Shown: positions 37,619 to 49,230, counted from the stretch's first letter. The stretch: DNA of 64,000 nucleotides from Ancylobacter sp. Lp-2 (GCF_020523795.1 NZ_JAJALI010000015.1:24728-88727), one strand, 5' to 3'. Translations and numbers: made by a program. Notes: generated by a model not told the origin, from the sequence alone.

Positions 37619-38851
37619 TCACAGGTCCAGCACGAGGCGGGTCGGATCTTCCAGCGCTTCCTTGACGCGGACCAGGAAGGTCACCGCGCCCTTGCCGTCG
37701 ACGATGCGGTGATCATAGCTGAGCGCCAGATACATCATCGGGCGGATGACCACCTGGCCCTTGATCGCCACCGGACGCTCCTCGATGCGGTGCATGCCGA
37801 GAATGCCCGACTGCGGCGCGTTGAGGATCGGGGTGGACATCAGCGAGCCGTAGATGCCGCCATTGGTGATGGTGAAGGTGCCGCCCTGCATGTCCTCGAT
37901 GCCGAGCTTGCCGTCGCGCGCCTTGCGGCCATAGCCGGAGATCGCCTTCTCGATGCCGGCGATGGACAGCGCGTCGGCGTCGCGCACCACCGGAACCACC
38001 AGGCCCTTATCGGTGCCGACGGCGATGCCGATATTGTAGTAGTTCTTGTAGACCAGTTCCTGACCGTCGATCTCGGCATTCACCTCCGGCACATCCTTCA
38101 GCGCCTGGATGACCGCCTTGGTGAAGAAGCCCATGAAGCCGAGCTTCGTGCCGTGCTTCTTCTCGAACACGTCCTTGTACTGCGCGCGCAGGCTCATCAC
38201 CGCCGACATGTCGACGTCGTTGAAGGTGGTGAGCATCGCCGCGGCGTTCTGCGCATCCTTCAGCCGCTTGGCGATGGTGAGGCGCAGCTTGGTCATCTTC
38301 ACCCGCTCCTCGCGGGCGGCGTCGACCGGCGTCGAGGGCGCGCGCGCGACCACAGGAGCCGGGGCCGGGGCGGCGGCGGGCGGAGTGGCGACGGCCGCGA
38401 GCATGTCGCCCTTGGTCACCCGGCCGTCCTTGCCGGAGCCGGCGAGCAGTGCCGGGTTGATGCCGGTCTCGGCGGCGAGCTTGGCGACCGCCGGGCCATT
38501 GGAGCCCGACGCGGCGGCAGCGGCAGCCGGGGCCGCGGCGGCAGGAGCCGCCGGAGCGGGCTTGGGCGCCTCGGCCTTGGCCGGGGCGGCGGCGGGAGCG
38601 GCAGCCGCACCGGCACCTGCGCCGATGGAGCCGAGCAGGGCGCCAACGCCGACGGTCTCGCCGTCCTTGGCGATGATCTCGGAGAGCACGCCGGCGGCGG
38701 GAGCCGGAACCTCGATCGTGACCTTGTCGGTCTCAAGCTCGACAATCGGCTCGTCGGCGGCGACGGCCTCGCCGGCCTTCTTGAACCACTTGCCGATGGT
38801 CGCTTCGGTGACCGATTCGCCCAGCGTCGGAACGCGGATCTCGGTGGCCAT
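37619..38851 (-). CDS. odhB: dihydrolipoyllysine succinyltransferase, E2 of 2-oxoglutarate dehydrogenase
   Basis: A 410-residue E2 subunit (also called SucB). One lipoyl domain with the attachment Lys in [14 protein letters not shown], a Pro/Ala-rich linker (about residues 78-105), a peripheral subunit-binding domain ([23 protein letters not shown] region) and the catalytic domain ending [17 protein letters not shown] with the active His. It moves the succinyl group to CoA. Follows sucA by 65 bp. Confidence 0.95.
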   Translation of the reverse strand: MATEIRVPTLGESVTEATIGKWFKKAGEAVAADEPIVELETDKVTIEVPAPAAGVLSEIIAKDGETVGVGALLGSIGAGAGAAAAPAAAPAKAEAPKPAPAAPAAAAPAAAAAASGSNGPAVAKLAAETGINPALLAGSGKDGRVTKGDMLAAVATPPAAAPAPAPVVARAPSTPVDAAREERVKMTKLRLTIAKRLKDAQNAAAMLTTFNDVDMSAVMSLRAQYKDVFEKKHGTKLGFMGFFTKAVIQALKDVPEVNAEIDGQELVYKNYYNIGIAVGTDKGLVVPVVRDADALSIAGIEKAISGYGRKARDGKLGIEDMQGGTFTITNGGIYGSLMSTPILNAPQSGILGMHRIEERPVAIKGQVVIRPMMYLALSYDHRIVDGKGAVTFLVRVKEALEDPTRLVLDL

Positions 38852-38916
38852 GCTCTTTTTCCCTTACCTACCCATTGGCCGACCGCAGGGCCGGCGCTCC
38901 CTTCGGTTCGTCAGTG

Positions 38917-41898
38917 TCAGTCCAGCGCGTCGGCCAGGAAGGCCTTGAGCTGGGCGAGATGCTTGGACATGAGGCCGGTGGCGGTGGCCGCCGAGGCCGG
39001 CCGGCCGGCATAGCGCGGCCGCGACGAGGCCGAGCCCGTCTGCTCCAGCACCCATTCCAGATAAGGCTGCACGAAGGCCCAGGCGCCCTGGTTCTTCGGC
39101 TCCTCCTGGCACCAGACGATCTCCGCCTGCTTGAAGCGCGACAGTTCCTGCACCAGCGTCTTGAGCGGGAACGGGAAGAGCTGCTCGACGCGCATCAGGT
39201 AGATGTCGTCGATGCCGCGACGCTCGCGCTCCTCGAACAGGTCGTAATAGACCTTGCCCGAGCAGAGCACGACGCGGCGGATCTTGTCGTCGGCCTTCAG
39301 CGTGACCGATTCCGGCCCCTTCACCACGTGCTCGTTCTGAGCGTCGTCCCACAGCACGCGGTGGAAGGTGGTGCCGGCGCTGAACTGCGCCAGCGTCGAG
39401 ACCGCCCGCTTGTGACGCAGCAGGCTCTTCGGCGTCATCAGGATCAGCGGCTTGCGGAAATCGCGCTTCAGCTGGCGGCGCAGGGCATGGAAGTAGTTCG
39501 CCGGCGTCGTCAGGTTCGCGACCTGCATGTTGTCCTCGGCGCACATCTGCAGATAGCGCTCGAGGCGGGCGGAGGAATGCTCCGGCCCCTGGCCCTCATA
39601 GCCGTGCGGCAGCAGGCAGACGAGGCCGGACATGCGCAGCCACTTGCGCTCGCCGGAGGACAGGAACTGGTCGAACACCACCTGCGCGCCATTGGCGAAA
39701 TCGCCGAACTGCGCTTCCCACAGCACCAGGGCGTTGGGCTCGGAGAGCGAATAGCCGTACTCGAAGCCGAGCACCGCCTCTTCCGAGAGCATCGAGTTGA
39801 TGACCTCGTAATGCGCCTGGCCCTCGCGCACGTGATTGAACGGGGTGAAGCGGTCCTCGTTCTGCTGGTCGATCAGCACGGAATGGCGCTGCGAGAAGGT
39901 GCCGCGCTCGCAATCCTGGCCGGACAGGCGCACCGGGTGGCCGTCCAGCTGCAGGGTGGTGAAGGCCAGAGCCTCGGCGGTCGACCAGTCGATGCCGGCG
40001 CCGTCCTCGACGATCGCCTTGCGGCGGGAATCGAGGAAACGCTGGATGGTGCGGTGGACCTGGAAGCCCTCCGGCACGGTGGTGATCCTCGTGCCGATCT
40101 CCTTCAGCTCGTCGATCGCCACGCCGGTATTGCCGCGGCGCGGATCGTCGGCGTCGGCGGCGGCCTTGAGGCCGGCCCAGCGGCCATCGAGCCAGTCGGC
40201 CTTGTTCGGCTTGTAGGCCTGGCCGGCGTCGTATTCGGCGTCGAGGCGCGAGCGCCAGTCGGCCTTCATGCGGTCGAACTCGGTGGTGTCGACGACACCC
40301 TCGGCCGCGAGCTTCTTGGAGTAGATCTCCAGCGTGGTCGGGTGCTGCTTGATCGCCTTGTACATCAGCGGCTGGGTGAAGGCGGGCTCGTCGCCTTCAT
40401 TGTGGCCGAAGCGGCGGTAGCAGAACATGTCGATGACCACCGGCTTGCGGAAGCGCTGGCGGAACTCGATGGCGATCTTGGCGGCGAAGGTCACCGCTTC
40501 GGGGTCGTCGCCGTTCACGTGGAAGATCGGCGCCTCGATGGTCTTCGCCACATCCGACGGATAGGGCGAGGAGCGCGAGAAGCGCGGATAGGTGGTGAAG
40601 CCGATCTGGTTGTTGATGATGAAGTGGATCGAGCCGCCGGTGCGGTGACCCTTCAGGCCGGACAGGCCGAAGCACTCGGCCACCACGCCCTGGCCGGCGA
40701 AGGCGGCGTCGCCGTGCAGCAGCAGCGGCAGCACCTGGGTGCGCTCGGTGTCGCCCAGCGCGTCCTGCTTGGCGCGGCACTTGCCGAGCACCACCGGGTC
40801 GACGATCTCGAGATGCGACGGGTTGGCGGTGAGCGACAGATGCACCTTGTTGCCGTCGAACTCGCGGTCCGAGGAAGCGCCGAGGTGGTACTTCACGTCG
40901 CCGGAGCCCTCGACCTCGTCGGGGGCCCAGGAGCCGCCCTTGAACTCGTGGAACAGCGCGCGGTGCGGCTTGCCCATCACCTGGGTCAGCGTGTTGAGGC
41001 GGCCGCGATGGGCCATGCCGAACACGATCTCGGTGACGCCGAGCTGGCCGCCGCGCTTGATGATCTGCTCGAGCGCCGGAATCAGGCTCTCGCCGCCGTC
41101 AAGGCCGAAGCGCTTGGTGCCGGTGTAGCGGACGTCGAGGAACTTCTCGAAGCCCTCGGCCTCGACCAGCTTGTTGAGGATCGCCTTCTTGCCCTCGCGG
41201 GTGAAGGTGATCTCCTTGTCGACGCCCTCGATGCGCTCCTGGATCCACGCCTTCTCCTCGGGCGAGGAGATGTGCATGAACTCGACGCCGAGCGTCTGGC
41301 AGTAGGTGCGCTGGAGGATCGCCACCATCTGGCGGACGGTGGCGAATTCGAGGCCCAGCACGTGGTCGATGAAGATCGGCCGGTCGAGATCGGCCTCGGT
41401 GGTGAAGCCGTAGGAGGCCGGGTCGAGCTCGGGAGCGGGATGCTCCGGCTCCAGACCCAGCGGGTCGAGCTTGGCGTGGAGATGGCCGCGCATGCGGTAG
41501 GCGCGGATCATCATCAGCGCCTTGACGGAGTCGCGGGTGGCCTGCTGGACCTCGGCCGCGGTGAGCTCGACGCCGGCCGTCTTGGCCTTCTCGACGGCCT
41601 TGGCCTCGACCTTCTTGGAGACGACCTTCTCGACCTCGATCCAGTTGCCGTCGAGGGCGGAGACCAGCTCACCATTGGCGGTGAGCGGCCAGTTGTCCCG
41701 CTTCCACGAGGCGCCGCGGGCGCTCTTCTCGACGTCGGCCGGCGAATCCTTCAGCGCCGCGAAGAAGGCCTGCCATTCGGGATCGACCGAGGCGGGATCG
41801 GCTTCGTAGCTGGCGTAGAGCTGCTCGATCCAGGCCGCATTGGCGCCGTAGAGGAAGGAGGTGTTCAGGAAAGCTTCGTTCGAGTCCGCGCGCGACAT
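38917..41898 (-). CDS. sucA: 2-oxoglutarate dehydrogenase E1 component
   Basis: A 993-residue thiamine-diphosphate enzyme that decarboxylates 2-oxoglutarate. The N-terminal E2-binding part (ANAAWIEQLYASYEADPASV), FGMAHRGRLNTLTQVMGKP, the diphosphate-binding HGDAAFAGQGVVAE and the WEAQFGDFANGAQ segment are all typical. Start ATG 41898 is chosen from the family N-terminus; the frame is open to 42129 but that part is not protein-like. A promoter candidate lies about 125 bp upstream. Confidence 0.96.
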   Translation of the reverse strand: MSRADSNEAFLNTSFLYGANAAWIEQLYASYEADPASVDPEWQAFFAALKDSPADVEKSARGASWKRDNWPLTANGELVSALDGNWIEVEKVVSKKVEAKAVEKAKTAGVELTAAEVQQATRDSVKALMMIRAYRMRGHLHAKLDPLGLEPEHPAPELDPASYGFTTEADLDRPIFIDHVLGLEFATVRQMVAILQRTYCQTLGVEFMHISSPEEKAWIQERIEGVDKEITFTREGKKAILNKLVEAEGFEKFLDVRYTGTKRFGLDGGESLIPALEQIIKRGGQLGVTEIVFGMAHRGRLNTLTQVMGKPHRALFHEFKGGSWAPDEVEGSGDVKYHLGASSDREFDGNKVHLSLTANPSHLEIVDPVVLGKCRAKQDALGDTERTQVLPLLLHGDAAFAGQGVVAECFGLSGLKGHRTGGSIHFIINNQIGFTTYPRFSRSSPYPSDVAKTIEAPIFHVNGDDPEAVTFAAKIAIEFRQRFRKPVVIDMFCYRRFGHNEGDEPAFTQPLMYKAIKQHPTTLEIYSKKLAAEGVVDTTEFDRMKADWRSRLDAEYDAGQAYKPNKADWLDGRWAGLKAAADADDPRRGNTGVAIDELKEIGTRITTVPEGFQVHRTIQRFLDSRRKAIVEDGAGIDWSTAEALAFTTLQLDGHPVRLSGQDCERGTFSQRHSVLIDQQNEDRFTPFNHVREGQAHYEVINSMLSEEAVLGFEYGYSLSEPNALVLWEAQFGDFANGAQVVFDQFLSSGERKWLRMSGLVCLLPHGYEGQGPEHSSARLERYLQMCAEDNMQVANLTTPANYFHALRRQLKRDFRKPLILMTPKSLLRHKRAVSTLAQFSAGTTFHRVLWDDAQNEHVVKGPESVTLKADDKIRRVVLCSGKVYYDLFEERERRGIDDIYLMRVEQLFPFPLKTLVQELSRFKQAEIVWCQEEPKNQGAWAFVQPYLEWVLEQTGSASSRPRYAGRPASAATATGLMSKHLAQLKAFLADALD

Positions 41899-42172
41899 TG
41901 TCGGCTCCTGAGGGACCGTTGCGGTCCGGTGGAGACGCTTTCTCACCCGTCGACCCCGCCGCCCGGTGGCAGAGGGCCCGCCCGATGCCCCGCTGCCGGG
42001 GACGAAAGCTGTGGTCTTCAGTCTATATAGGCTCGTCTTGACGTCATGAATGCCGCGAGATTGCGGCGCGGGCCTGCAAAAAACGCTTATCTCGCCCGAT
42101 CTTGACCGGGCGCGACCGGCTCTGCGCACTCACATCGGCGGCCCGTTGAGGGCACAAGCAAGATAGGTACCG
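41899..42172 (-). promoter_or_regulatory. sucA upstream region with candidate promoter
   Basis: This gap between sucA and mdh holds no gene; sucC and sucD, often found here, are missing. On the minus strand TTCATG (42045-42050) and TATAGA (42022-42027) are 17 bp apart, within the only AT-rich patch of the gap, giving a leader of about 117 nt before sucA. The -35 is weak. Confidence 0.4.
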
Positions 42173-42205
42173 CGCTCCCCGGCGGCCAGAGGACGCCGGG
42201 GAGCG
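42173..42205 (-). terminator. terminator of mdh
   Basis: A 12-bp perfect stem (42173-42184 with 42194-42205) and a 9-base loop begin 9 bp after the mdh stop. On the minus strand it is followed by a moderately T-rich tail (TACCTATCTTGCTTG). It separates mdh from sucA transcription. Confidence 0.7.
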
Positions 42206-42213
42206 GATGTCGT

Positions 42214-43299
<1,086 letters not shown>

Positions 43300-43478
43300 T
43301 TACGACGATGATCCTGGCATATGGCATGCCGAATACCTGCCCTCTGTTTTCCGCATAACTATCGCGTGATCGCGCAACGATCTTCGCCCGTGCGCAAGAT
43401 GCGATGACCGGACGATGACGGACCGGTGACAGGGGTATCGGGTGTGCTGGAAACTTTCGCGACGATGCGGAAGCCGGC

Positions 43479-44210
43479 TCAACGGCGGCGCTGGAGCACC
43501 TCTTCCATCAGCTCGATCTGGATCGACTGGATCTCGGCGAGCCGCTCCCATTGCCGGGTCAGCATGTGGTCGATCTTCTCGTGCAAATGGCGGATCTCGA
43601 GTTCCGCCTTGAGGTTCACCCGGTAGTCGTTCTCCGAGCGCTTGCGGTCCTTCGCCTCCTGCCGCTTCTGGCTCATCATGATGATCGGCGCCTGCAGGGC
43701 GGCGATGCAGGACAGCACAAGATTGAGCAGGATGAACGGGTAGGGGTCGAAGGCGCCGGCGGCGAGCAGCGCGGTGTTGATGATCATCCACACCACCAGC
43801 AGGCCGCAGAAGCCGATGATGAAGGTCCAGCTGCCGCCGAAGCTGGCGATGAGGTCGGCGGAGCGCTCGCCGAGCGTGCGGTTCTCGTCCAGCTCCTCCT
43901 CGACATTGGCGGCGAGGGTTTCGTGGCGGGCGAGGCTCTCGATGACGTCGCGCTCGATCTGCGAGAGGTCGCCGCGCTCGGCCTGCAGCGTCTCGGCGAT
44001 CATGGTGGAACGCTCGGCGGCAAGGGCCTCGCGCGAGATGAAGGCGTCGTCGGGTATGCCGGGATGGGCGGCGCGGATATGCGCCGCCAGCGCCGGGCGC
44101 AGCGTGTCGAGCCGCTCGCCGTCATGGTCGGTGACGATCTGGCCGGTGAGGGCGCAGTGATGGCGGATGCGATGGCGTTCGCCGTCGGCGGGGGGATTCT
44201 GGTGCGTCAT
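43479..44210 (-). CDS. DUF1003 domain-containing membrane protein
   Basis: A 243-residue protein: a hydrophilic N-terminal part (about 100 residues), two membrane helices (FIIGFCGLLVVWMIINTALL and FILLNLVLSCIAALQAPIIM) and a C-terminal charged helix likely to form a coiled coil (residues 190-243, ending MEEVLQRRR). FDPYPFILLNLVLS is the DUF1003 signature. Function is unknown in the family. ATG 44210 is chosen; the longer frame to 44612 overlaps zapE in antiparallel reading. It follows zapE by 59 bp. Confidence 0.85.
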   Translation of the reverse strand: MTHQNPPADGERHRIRHHCALTGQIVTDHDGERLDTLRPALAAHIRAAHPGIPDDAFISREALAAERSTMIAETLQAERGDLSQIERDVIESLARHETLAANVEEELDENRTLGERSADLIASFGGSWTFIIGFCGLLVVWMIINTALLAAGAFDPYPFILLNLVLSCIAALQAPIIMMSQKRQEAKDRKRSENDYRVNLKAELEIRHLHEKIDHMLTRQWERLAEIQSIQIELMEEVLQRRR

Positions 44211-44269
44211 GCCTGGGCTCCTGCGTTCCGCCATCCGGTTTGCCGCCCCGCCTTCCGCCGCCCCGCCGA

Positions 44270-45484
44270 TCAGGTCTCGACGAGGCCGGTGGTGTCGCCG
44301 CTGGCCTGGGAATCGCCGCGCCCGTGCGGACGGGCGAGGTAGTCGGCCGAGCGCATCTCGTGCAGGCGCGAGACGGTGCGCGCCCATTCGAACGCCTCGG
44401 CACCCTGCGTGCCGCGATAGAGTTCCTCGGGCTCCGCCGCCGCCGAGGCGACCAGCTTGACGCCCTTGTCGTAGAGCTCGTCGATCAGGGTGATGAAGCG
44501 CTTGGCCTCGTTGCGGCGGTCCTGGTCCATCACCGGCACATGCTCGATGACCAGCGTGTGATAGGCGCGGGCCAGGCGCAGATAGTCGGAGGCGCCGAGC
44601 GGCTGCTCGCACAGATCGGCGAAGGAAAACCGCGCCGCGCCGCCGCCCGCCTTCGGCACGCGCAGCGTGCGGCCGCCGGACACCACGGTGGCCGGGGCGC
44701 CGCCATCGACGCCGGCGATGCGATGCCAGATCTTCTCGACCTCGCGGTCGACCTCCACCTGGGTGCCATGCTCGCCGGCGACATACCAGATGCGGGCGCC
44801 GCCGAGCTTTTCCATGCGGTAGTCGGTGGGCGAATCGATGCGCACCACGTCCATATGCGCCTCGATCAGCTTGATGAAGGGCAGGAACAGCGCGCGGTTG
44901 AGGCCGCCCTCATAGAGGTTCTCCGGGGCAACGTTGGAGGTGGCGACGATGACCACGCCGACGTCGAACAGCTTCTCGAACAGCCGGCCGAGGATCATCG
45001 CGTCTGCGATGTCGGTAACGTGGAACTCGTCGAAGCACAGAAGCCACGCCTCCTCCGCCAGCGCCTTGGCGACGATGGCGATGGGGTCGGCATCCTTGAG
45101 CTTGCCGGACTTCATGTCGTTGCGGACCTGGAAGATGCGGGCGTGCACATCGGCCATGAACTCATGGAAATGCGCGCGGCGCTTGCGCTTGCGCACGGCG
45201 ACGCATTCGTAGAACAGGTCGACCAGCATGGTCTTGCCGCGACCGACCGAGCCGTGGATGTAGAGCCCGCGCGGCGGGGGCTGCTGCACGTCCCGTTTGG
45301 CGAACAGCCAGCCCAGCGCCGACGATTTGCGCGCGAGGCGCCGCGTCGCGATGCGCTGCTCCAGCGCGGCAAGGGCCGAGACCACCTTGGCCTGGCCGGC
45401 GTCGGGGGCGATGTCGCCGGCCGCCATGCGCGCGACATAGCGTGCCGCCAGCACCGATCCGCCCGCTTCTGCCGCAAACTCCAT
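44270..45484 (-). CDS. zapE: cell division protein ZapE (AFG1-like ATPase)
   Basis: A 404-residue AAA+ ATPase. Walker A is GSVGRGKTMLVDLF, Walker B LLCFDEFHVTDIADAM, and sensor/arginine regions follow (ATSNVAPENLYEGGLNR). ZapE associates with the Z-ring and aids late division under stress; mitochondrial AFG1 homologues handle membrane-protein turnover. Start ATG 45484 gives the normal N-terminus. In many alphaproteobacteria it lies near mdh, as here. Confidence 0.93.
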   Translation of the reverse strand: MEFAAEAGGSVLAARYVARMAAGDIAPDAGQAKVVSALAALEQRIATRRLARKSSALGWLFAKRDVQQPPPRGLYIHGSVGRGKTMLVDLFYECVAVRKRKRRAHFHEFMADVHARIFQVRNDMKSGKLKDADPIAIVAKALAEEAWLLCFDEFHVTDIADAMILGRLFEKLFDVGVVIVATSNVAPENLYEGGLNRALFLPFIKLIEAHMDVVRIDSPTDYRMEKLGGARIWYVAGEHGTQVEVDREVEKIWHRIAGVDGGAPATVVSGGRTLRVPKAGGGAARFSFADLCEQPLGASDYLRLARAYHTLVIEHVPVMDQDRRNEAKRFITLIDELYDKGVKLVASAAAEPEELYRGTQGAEAFEWARTVSRLHEMRSADYLARPHGRGDSQASGDTTGLVET

Positions 45485-45872
45485 CTGGCCGATCTCCCGA
45501 AATTTGTGCCGCGCACACCTAACGACCCGAAGGCGCCGCAGCAAGGAGGCGGGATGCCGCCTTGAACGAAGGTTCGGTAGCAACCGTGCGCAACTGCAAT
45601 ATCGACAGTGGTGGGTGGAGGTCGGGCGGGACGGCCTGCAAATCCGAGGCGCCGAAGGGCGCGGAGGCGGCGCGGTGGGTGCATTTGGCGGCTTGACCCT
45701 CGCGAGGTGGTCCCACACAGTTCCGGTGGCTTTCGCAAGCGGGCGAGCCGGCCGGACGGTGCGACACCACCTCAGGCTCGCGCCCCCTGCATGCGAGCCA
45801 TGCAGGGCTGCCGGTTGTGTGATGTTGCAGTGCGAATATTTATGTCGCACCGCAATGGAGCGGTGGATTGCA
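45485..45872. other. 388-bp intergenic region upstream of the GNAT gene
   Basis: No convincing gene in either direction. A 9-bp hairpin (CCCTGCATG at 45785-45793 with its complement at 45799-45807, loop of 5) lies in the right half. Shortly after, TTGTGT and TATTTA spaced by 16 bp form a possible promoter for the acetyltransferase, overlapping a GTGCGA/TCGCAC inverted repeat. The hairpin has no T-run. Confidence 0.4.
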
Positions 45873-46526
45873 ATGCCCGGAACGCCGATGACCGATACGC
45901 GCGAGTCGCAAAAGACCGCCGAGGCGCCCGCCCCGCGGGGCGACGCCGTTGCCGAAGGCGTGATCCGCAAGATCGTGCCCGCCGAGCGGCAGATGTTTCT
46001 CGATCACCTGCTCCGCCTCGACCCGCTGAGCCGCTTCATGCGTTTCGGCGGCGTGGTTTCCGATGCCGCGCTCACGCGCCACGCCGCCCGCGCGGTCGAA
46101 GGCGACAAGTTGCTGGTCGGTTTTTTCCACGAGGGCGAGCTGCGGGCCGTCGCCGAGCTGCATCCGCTGCCCAAGAAGCCCGGCAAGCCGGTCGCCGCCG
46201 AGGCGGCCTTCAGTGTCGAGCGGGACTGGCAGGGCAAGGGCGTCGGCTCGGCGCTGATGCGCCAGCTGGTGCTGCTGGCGCAGAATCGCGGCATCGAGGA
46301 CCTCGAAGTGGTGTTCCTGCCGCAGAACGGCCGGATGAAGAGCATCGCGCTGCGCCATGAGGCGGATTTTTCGCTCGACGAGACCGAGATGGTCGGCCAC
46401 CTGCGTACGCCGCCGGCCACGCCGATCTCCTGGCTGCGCGAGATGATCGGCGACGTCTCCGCCGTCTTCTCCGCGGCATTCGAGTTGCAGGATCGCATGC
46501 TGCCGCGCCCGCATCGCGGCCACTGA
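45873..46526 (+). CDS. GNAT family N-acetyltransferase
   Basis: A 217-residue protein with a single GNAT fold. FSVERDWQGKGVGSALMRQL (20 residues) has the R/Q-x-x-G-x-G/A acetyl-CoA motif A, and MFLDHLLRLDPLSRFMRFGG is a beginning shared with acetyltransferases related to those acting on proteins. The substrate is unknown. ATG 45873 follows GGTGGA at good spacing; ATG 45855 and 45888 are alternatives. Stands alone, with 120 bp before the mechanosensitive channel gene. Confidence 0.85.
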   Translation: MPGTPMTDTRESQKTAEAPAPRGDAVAEGVIRKIVPAERQMFLDHLLRLDPLSRFMRFGGVVSDAALTRHAARAVEGDKLLVGFFHEGELRAVAELHPLPKKPGKPVAAEAAFSVERDWQGKGVGSALMRQLVLLAQNRGIEDLEVVFLPQNGRMKSIALRHEADFSLDETEMVGHLRTPPATPISWLREMIGDVSAVFSAAFELQDRMLPRPHRGH

Positions 46527-46646
46527 CGCAGCGGCGCGCCGGGTGCGCCCGCAGGCCGGTATCCGCCGGGTCGTCTTGATGCGATGCCTTGACTTGGCCG
46601 CGATCGGGCGAGAGACAGGGCCATCCTCATCGAATGCGCCCGGTTC

Positions 46647-49121
46647 ATGGTCATCTCCCATCGCCTTGCTCCTGATGCCGCGATAGGCATTTTCCTGCGT
46701 GCGACGATTGCGGCGCTGCTGCTCGTCCTTGCCCTTGCCGGCGGCGCCTTTGCCCAGGTAACGCTCGACACGAAGACCGTGCATGACCGCCTGGAAGGGC
46801 AGCGAGCGGTGGTCGACAGCGTCGAGGGGGGCCTGGGACGCGACGGGCTGCGCTCGCAGGACCTCGACGAATTGCGCGGGCGGCTCGACCCGGTGCGCAC
46901 CGATCTGACGGCGGCGATCGCGGTGCTCGAGCCGCTGCTGAGCGACCTCAACCACCGCATCCAGGAGCTGGGGCCGAAGCCGGCGGCCGACGCGCCGCCG
47001 GAAAACGCCTCCGTCACCGCCCAGCGCGACGATCTCACCGCGCAGGCCGCCGAGGTGGAGGGACTGGCCAAGCAGGTGCGGCTGCTCAACACCCGCGGCG
47101 ACCAGCTGTCCGACCGCATCACCAGCCGCCGCCGCGCTTTGTTCACCGACCAGTTGCTGGCGCGCTCCTATTCCGTCCTCAATCCCGAATTGTGGCTGGC
47201 CTCGCTGAGCGCCATGGCGATGGAAGGCCGCGGCATACGCTACCTGATGAGTGACTGGCAGGCCTATGCCGCCAGCCGCATGCCGCTTTGGGGACAATTG
47301 CTGCTGGCCCTCGGCGTCGTCGGCATCATCACGCTGTCGGTGATGCTGCGCCGCCTGCTGGGCCGGCCGCTGCGCCGGCTGAACCGCGAGCGGGGCGAGC
47401 AAACGCTGTCGCGCCTGCAGGCCTGCGTCGCCTCGATGCTGACCGCCCTGATCGGCGTCGTGCCGCCCATTCTCGCCGCCTTCGCGGGAGTCGCCCTGCT
47501 CGACGCCTTCGACGCGCTACCGGCGCGGGTGAGCGAGGTGATGCAGGGCGTGATACTGGCGGTGATCGTGGTTGCCGCCGGGCGCGGCATGCTGCTCGCC
47601 GCGCTGGCGCCCGACGAGCCCTGGCGCCGCGTGGTGCCGGTGAGCGACCAGATCGCCACCCTGCTGTACCGGCATATCGTCGGCGGTGTCTGGCTGCTCG
47701 GCGTGGTCGCCTTCCTCGGCAATCTGCACCGGGCGCTGGTGACGCCGGTGGCGCTCACCGTCAGCAACAATGCGCTGCTGGCGCTCGGTCTCGCGGTGAT
47801 CGCCATCTCGACGGTGCGGGCGCTGGCCGCCGATGACGATCCGGCCGACGGGGCGGGCGACGCGCCGGCGGCGGGAGAGCAACCGGAAAGCGTGCTGGCC
47901 GCCGCCTCCGCCACCGCGCTGCAATGGGCGCGCTTCCCGTTCTGGGTGCTGAACTTCGCCGTGCTCGGCGCGCTGCTCGCCGGCTATGTCAGCCTCGCCA
48001 GCTTCCTCGCCTCGCGCTCGCTGGTCGCGGTGGTGTTCGGGCTGTTCGTCTATGTGGTGGTGGCGCTGATCAACGCCTTCTTCATCGAGGGCATCGCCCA
48101 GGGACACAAGGCCAAGATGGCGGCGCGCACGCTCGGCGTGCGCCCGGCCAGCCTCGAGCTGATCGCCGTGCTGGTGGCCGGCGTGCTCAAGGTGGTGGTG
48201 GTGGTGTTCGCCATCGTCATCGTGGTCGGCACCTGGGGCACCTCCACCGCCGATTTGCGCGACGTGGTCAGCCGCATCACCTTCGGCTTCACCATCGGCA
48301 CCTCGACGGTGACGATCGGCGACATCCTCTACGCGGTGCTGTTCCTGATCGTTGGCATCCTGATCGCCCGTGCCATCCAGCGCTGGGTCTCGGTGGCGAT
48401 CCTGCCGCGCACCGCCTTCGATCCCGGCCTGCAGAACTCCATCGCCACCATCATCGGCTATGTGATCTCGCTCGCCGTGATCGCCATGGCGATGGGGCAG
48501 ATCGGCCTCAACCTGCAGAACATCGCGCTGGTCGCCGGTGCGCTGTCGGTCGGTATCGGTTTCGGCCTGCAATCGATCGTGTCGAACTTCGTCTCGGGGC
48601 TGATCCTGCTCGCCGAGCGACCGATCCGCGTCGGCGACACCATTTCGGTGAAGGGCGAGGAGGGCTATGTGCGCCGCATCTCGGTGCGCGCCACCGAGAT
48701 CGAGACCTTCGACCGCGCCGCCGTGCTGATCCCCAATTCCGACCTGATCACCGGCCTCGTCAAGAACTACACCCACGCCAACACCACCGGGCGCATCATC
48801 CTCCAGATCAACGTCGCCTATGACGCCGATGCCGAGGAGGTGCGCGACCTGTTGATCGGCTGCGCCTGCGATCATCCGCAGGTGCTGCGCTCGCCGCCGC
48901 CGCGGGTGTTCCTGGTCAAGTTCGGCGACAGCTACCTGCAATTCGAGCTGCGTTGCGTGGTCGCCAATGTCGACTACGCGCTGACCGTGAAGAGCGACCT
49001 GCATTTCGCCGTGCTCGATCGCATGAAGCAGGCGCGCATCGGCATACCGTTCACGCCCTGGAGCATCTATCGCGGCGGCTCGCTGGAGGCGCCCGATCCC
49101 ACCGCCGGCGAGGACGGCTAA
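46647..49121 (+). CDS. large MscS-family mechanosensitive channel with DUF3772
   Basis: An 824-residue inner-membrane protein. A signal sequence (to about residue 36) is followed by a periplasmic helical DUF3772 region (residues about 40-170), then about ten to eleven membrane helices and the C-terminal MscS domain: NSIATIIGYVISLAVIAMAM, VGIGFGLQSIVSNFVSGLIL, the beta domain RVGDTISVKGEEGYVRRISV and LIPNSDLITG. It should open under membrane tension and release solutes on osmotic downshock. Complete and of normal length for DUF3772 channels. Confidence 0.92.
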   Translation: MVISHRLAPDAAIGIFLRATIAALLLVLALAGGAFAQVTLDTKTVHDRLEGQRAVVDSVEGGLGRDGLRSQDLDELRGRLDPVRTDLTAAIAVLEPLLSDLNHRIQELGPKPAADAPPENASVTAQRDDLTAQAAEVEGLAKQVRLLNTRGDQLSDRITSRRRALFTDQLLARSYSVLNPELWLASLSAMAMEGRGIRYLMSDWQAYAASRMPLWGQLLLALGVVGIITLSVMLRRLLGRPLRRLNRERGEQTLSRLQACVASMLTALIGVVPPILAAFAGVALLDAFDALPARVSEVMQGVILAVIVVAAGRGMLLAALAPDEPWRRVVPVSDQIATLLYRHIVGGVWLLGVVAFLGNLHRALVTPVALTVSNNALLALGLAVIAISTVRALAADDDPADGAGDAPAAGEQPESVLAAASATALQWARFPFWVLNFAVLGALLAGYVSLASFLASRSLVAVVFGLFVYVVVALINAFFIEGIAQGHKAKMAARTLGVRPASLELIAVLVAGVLKVVVVVFAIVIVVGTWGTSTADLRDVVSRITFGFTIGTSTVTIGDILYAVLFLIVGILIARAIQRWVSVAILPRTAFDPGLQNSIATIIGYVISLAVIAMAMGQIGLNLQNIALVAGALSVGIGFGLQSIVSNFVSGLILLAERPIRVGDTISVKGEEGYVRRISVRATEIETFDRAAVLIPNSDLITGLVKNYTHANTTGRIILQINVAYDADAEEVRDLLIGCACDHPQVLRSPPPRVFLVKFGDSYLQFELRCVVANVDYALTVKSDLHFAVLDRMKQARIGIPFTPWSIYRGGSLEAPDPTAGEDG

Positions 49122-49186
49122 GACGCCGCGCGGTCGGGCGGCAAGCCCGGCAGGAACGAAAGATATTCGTTTTCAATCATTTGGCG

Positions 49187-49230
49187 CGAAGGCTCTTTCG
49201 CAAAGGTCTTTCAACCTTTGCGGCACATGC
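49187..49230 (+). repeat. left copy of a repeat flanking the CAP-domain gene
   Basis: TTTCAACCTTTGCGGCACATGC... here ends at 49230 (22-bp core 49209-49230). It matches the copy at 50072-50093 in 19 of 22 positions. This copy also forms a hairpin, CGCAAAGGT with ACCTTTGCG around a 6-base loop. Confidence 0.6.
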